Below, piece by piece: positions 62,758 through 64,000 of a DNA stretch of 64,000 bases. The notes below the pieces were generated by a model that was not told the origin of the DNA, did not search any database, and saw only the letters and a program-made list of their open reading frames with translations. The stretch spans positions 117,163,629 to 117,227,628 of the forward strand of contig NC_051063.1 of assembly GCF_004664715.2 (NCBI RefSeq), in the 5' to 3' direction. The DNA comes from Peromyscus leucopus (taxonomy: Eukaryota; Chordata; Mammalia; Rodentia; Cricetidae). The position numbers and the translations under genes are program-made. The first letter of the stretch is position 1. Every line of letters starts with the position of its first letter.

Positions 62758-64000
62758 GGGTACTTTTTTATAACACATTTATTTGTATAATACTATTTTC
62801 CTTTTAGGTGTTGGAGAAAAATGTGTTCTACTTACATTTGTTTCTATTTCGATTCCTCTTATATTTTATTCTCATATATAAATCATATCACAAACATGTT
62901 TCTTAATTTCATCTTGTCAAAAAATAATATATGCTTTTTTAAGAGCTAGACTTTTCCAGTTATAAAACCAAAGACCTCACTTTCCACACCCATGCTCTCT
63001 ACCCAGTCTAGTGTCCCAAGGCATTACTCTTGTAGCCATTTTTTTTTTATTTCCATGTTTGTAAATAGTTGGTAAATGACAATATATTTTAAGTCATTAA
63101 GTCTATCTCAGGAGTCTTCATATATAATGAGGTTAGCTATCTAACAAACCCATTTTGATTCTTCCATCTCCTTAGGACAGAACTGCCACTTGAAGACAAG
63201 TCCGTGTCTTAAATTTTTGTTAAGTTTTCAATAGTTGAATCAAATAGTTAGAAGTATTTCTTAAATTATTATTCTCTTAGAGCTGATGCTTCATCTTTTT
63301 TTATTTTAAAGTATATCATCTATCGTGATCAATGCCAGATTTTATAAGCAAACTATAAATTTTACTTCAAAATATAGTAAACCATGGAAAATTTATAATT
63401 TGTTTTCCATGGGCAAATGTTCTTTGTATATCTTTTCATATCAACCTGTATCATTCCTTCATTACCTTTTCTGAGTTCAAAAACAGAATTAGTCATTGAG
63501 TAACATTTAATTCTCTCATGGATTTCAGGTACTCTACCAAATTGCAGGATTGCTTCATAGTTTGGGCTTTCCAGGGCTCAGTATAATACAGAATACAGAC
63601 ATATAAATAGTAACTCTAATACAATGTCATGGATGTAATAGAAGAAATGCTAGAACTATAACATTTTAAATGTTTAGGGCTTCTTGGACTGAAATGCTTA
63701 TATGAAACTAAAGATCAAATTTGGCTTCAGCAAAAAATTCAACAAGAGTGCAGGGGAATCCACCCAGCATGTTATTTTCAAAATGCATATCTTAGATGAT
63801 CTGAACTAGGTGATTTAAAAGGTAGAAAATAACAGCTGGCAGGAATCACAAGTGCTCTAATCCCAACCCAGTGGCAAATTCCTTTCAGGTTTGAAATTAT
63901 TATAGATGATCAGGAGGCTAGGAACTTTACTAATTCAAAATTATTTCAAAACTGCCCTTGGCTAAAATCTGTTGTTTTAAGGTTGAAAGTTGTGGGACTG

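Larger units (their letters stand above)
54703..64000 (+). other. Tyr: Tyr intron 4, 5' portion (at least 9.3 kb)
   Basis: Starts at donor GTAAGG and runs off the window. I looked for exon 5 (single transmembrane helix, basic cytoplasmic tail with a dileucine sorting signal) and did not find it, so the 3' end of Tyr is beyond 64000. The intron holds an L1 3' end with a GA tract, a nested L1 within an older rodent repeat, a B2 fragment, two B1 SINEs and a MIR-like fossil. Stretches 54705-56860, 56970-57595, 57950-58910, 61105-62595 and 62760-64000 show no gene or repeat I can name with confidence, except a (CA)n run at 58461-58484 and an AT-rich patch near 58328-58372. Confidence 0.9.

Noticed and set aside
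62382..62807. 141-codon open frame on the + strand
   Set aside because: Made of AT-rich intron plus a reverse B1 SINE. B1 copies give similar frames at 13421-13645 and 48939-49151.
1..64000. CRISPR array, bacterial operon, or phage features
   Set aside because: The tandem repeats are simple-sequence microsatellites without spacers, and the gene is a spliced vertebrate gene with rodent SINEs around it.
62800..64000. Tyr exon 5 near the right end
   Set aside because: No frame here has the expected membrane helix, basic tail and dileucine signal, and no suitable acceptor in the right phase was seen.

Overview
This window is vertebrate nuclear DNA from a rodent, most likely a cricetid (hamster, vole or deer-mouse group). 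It carries the middle of the tyrosinase gene (Tyr) on the + strand. Three exons are certain. Exon 2 (5811-6027, 217 bp), exon 3 (21363-21510, 148 bp) and exon 4 (54521-54702, 182 bp) each have AG/GT borders. Joined, they read without a break from codon 274 to codon 455 in intron phases 0, 1, 2 and 1. Exon 1 (start codon, signal peptide, CuA site) lies upstream of the window. Exon 5 (transmembrane segment and tail) lies downstream. The window therefore holds the end of intron 1, all of intron 2 (15.3 kb), all of intron 3 (33.0 kb) and at least 9.3 kb of intron 4. No other protein-coding gene was found on either strand.

The rodent assignment rests on B1, B2 and ID SINEs, rodent L1 3' ends and rodent LTR-type repeats. 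The young B1 copies share a 3' half typical, from memory, of cricetid B1s (..ccaggaaaggcgcaaagctacacagagaaaccctgtct). The encoded protein resembles mouse tyrosinase but is not identical to it.

Layout: 1-5810 intron 1 end (microsatellites, a B2, degenerate SINEs). 5811-6027 exon 2. 6028-21362 intron 2 (B2, two adjacent B1s, several L1 3' ends, and an L1 with an inverted 5' part and a 14-bp target duplication). 21363-21510 exon 3. 21511-54520 intron 3 (a 2-kb antisense retrocopy of an mRNA 3' end with a 13-bp target duplication, truncated L1s, paired LTR-like repeats, an endogenous-retrovirus env fragment, old MIR/L2/L1 fossils, many simple repeats). 54521-54702 exon 4. 54703-64000 intron 4 start (L1s, B1s, and an L1 nested inside an older rodent repeat).

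The tyrosinase exons look functional. The CuB ligands His363, His367 and His390 are present, as are the glycosylation sequons at Asn337 and Asn371. Arg402, His420 and Arg422, where albinism, temperature-sensitive or polymorphic alleles are known in other mammals, carry the usual residues. Everything else is intronic, mostly transposon-derived. Repeat family names were given from memory, without a database search.
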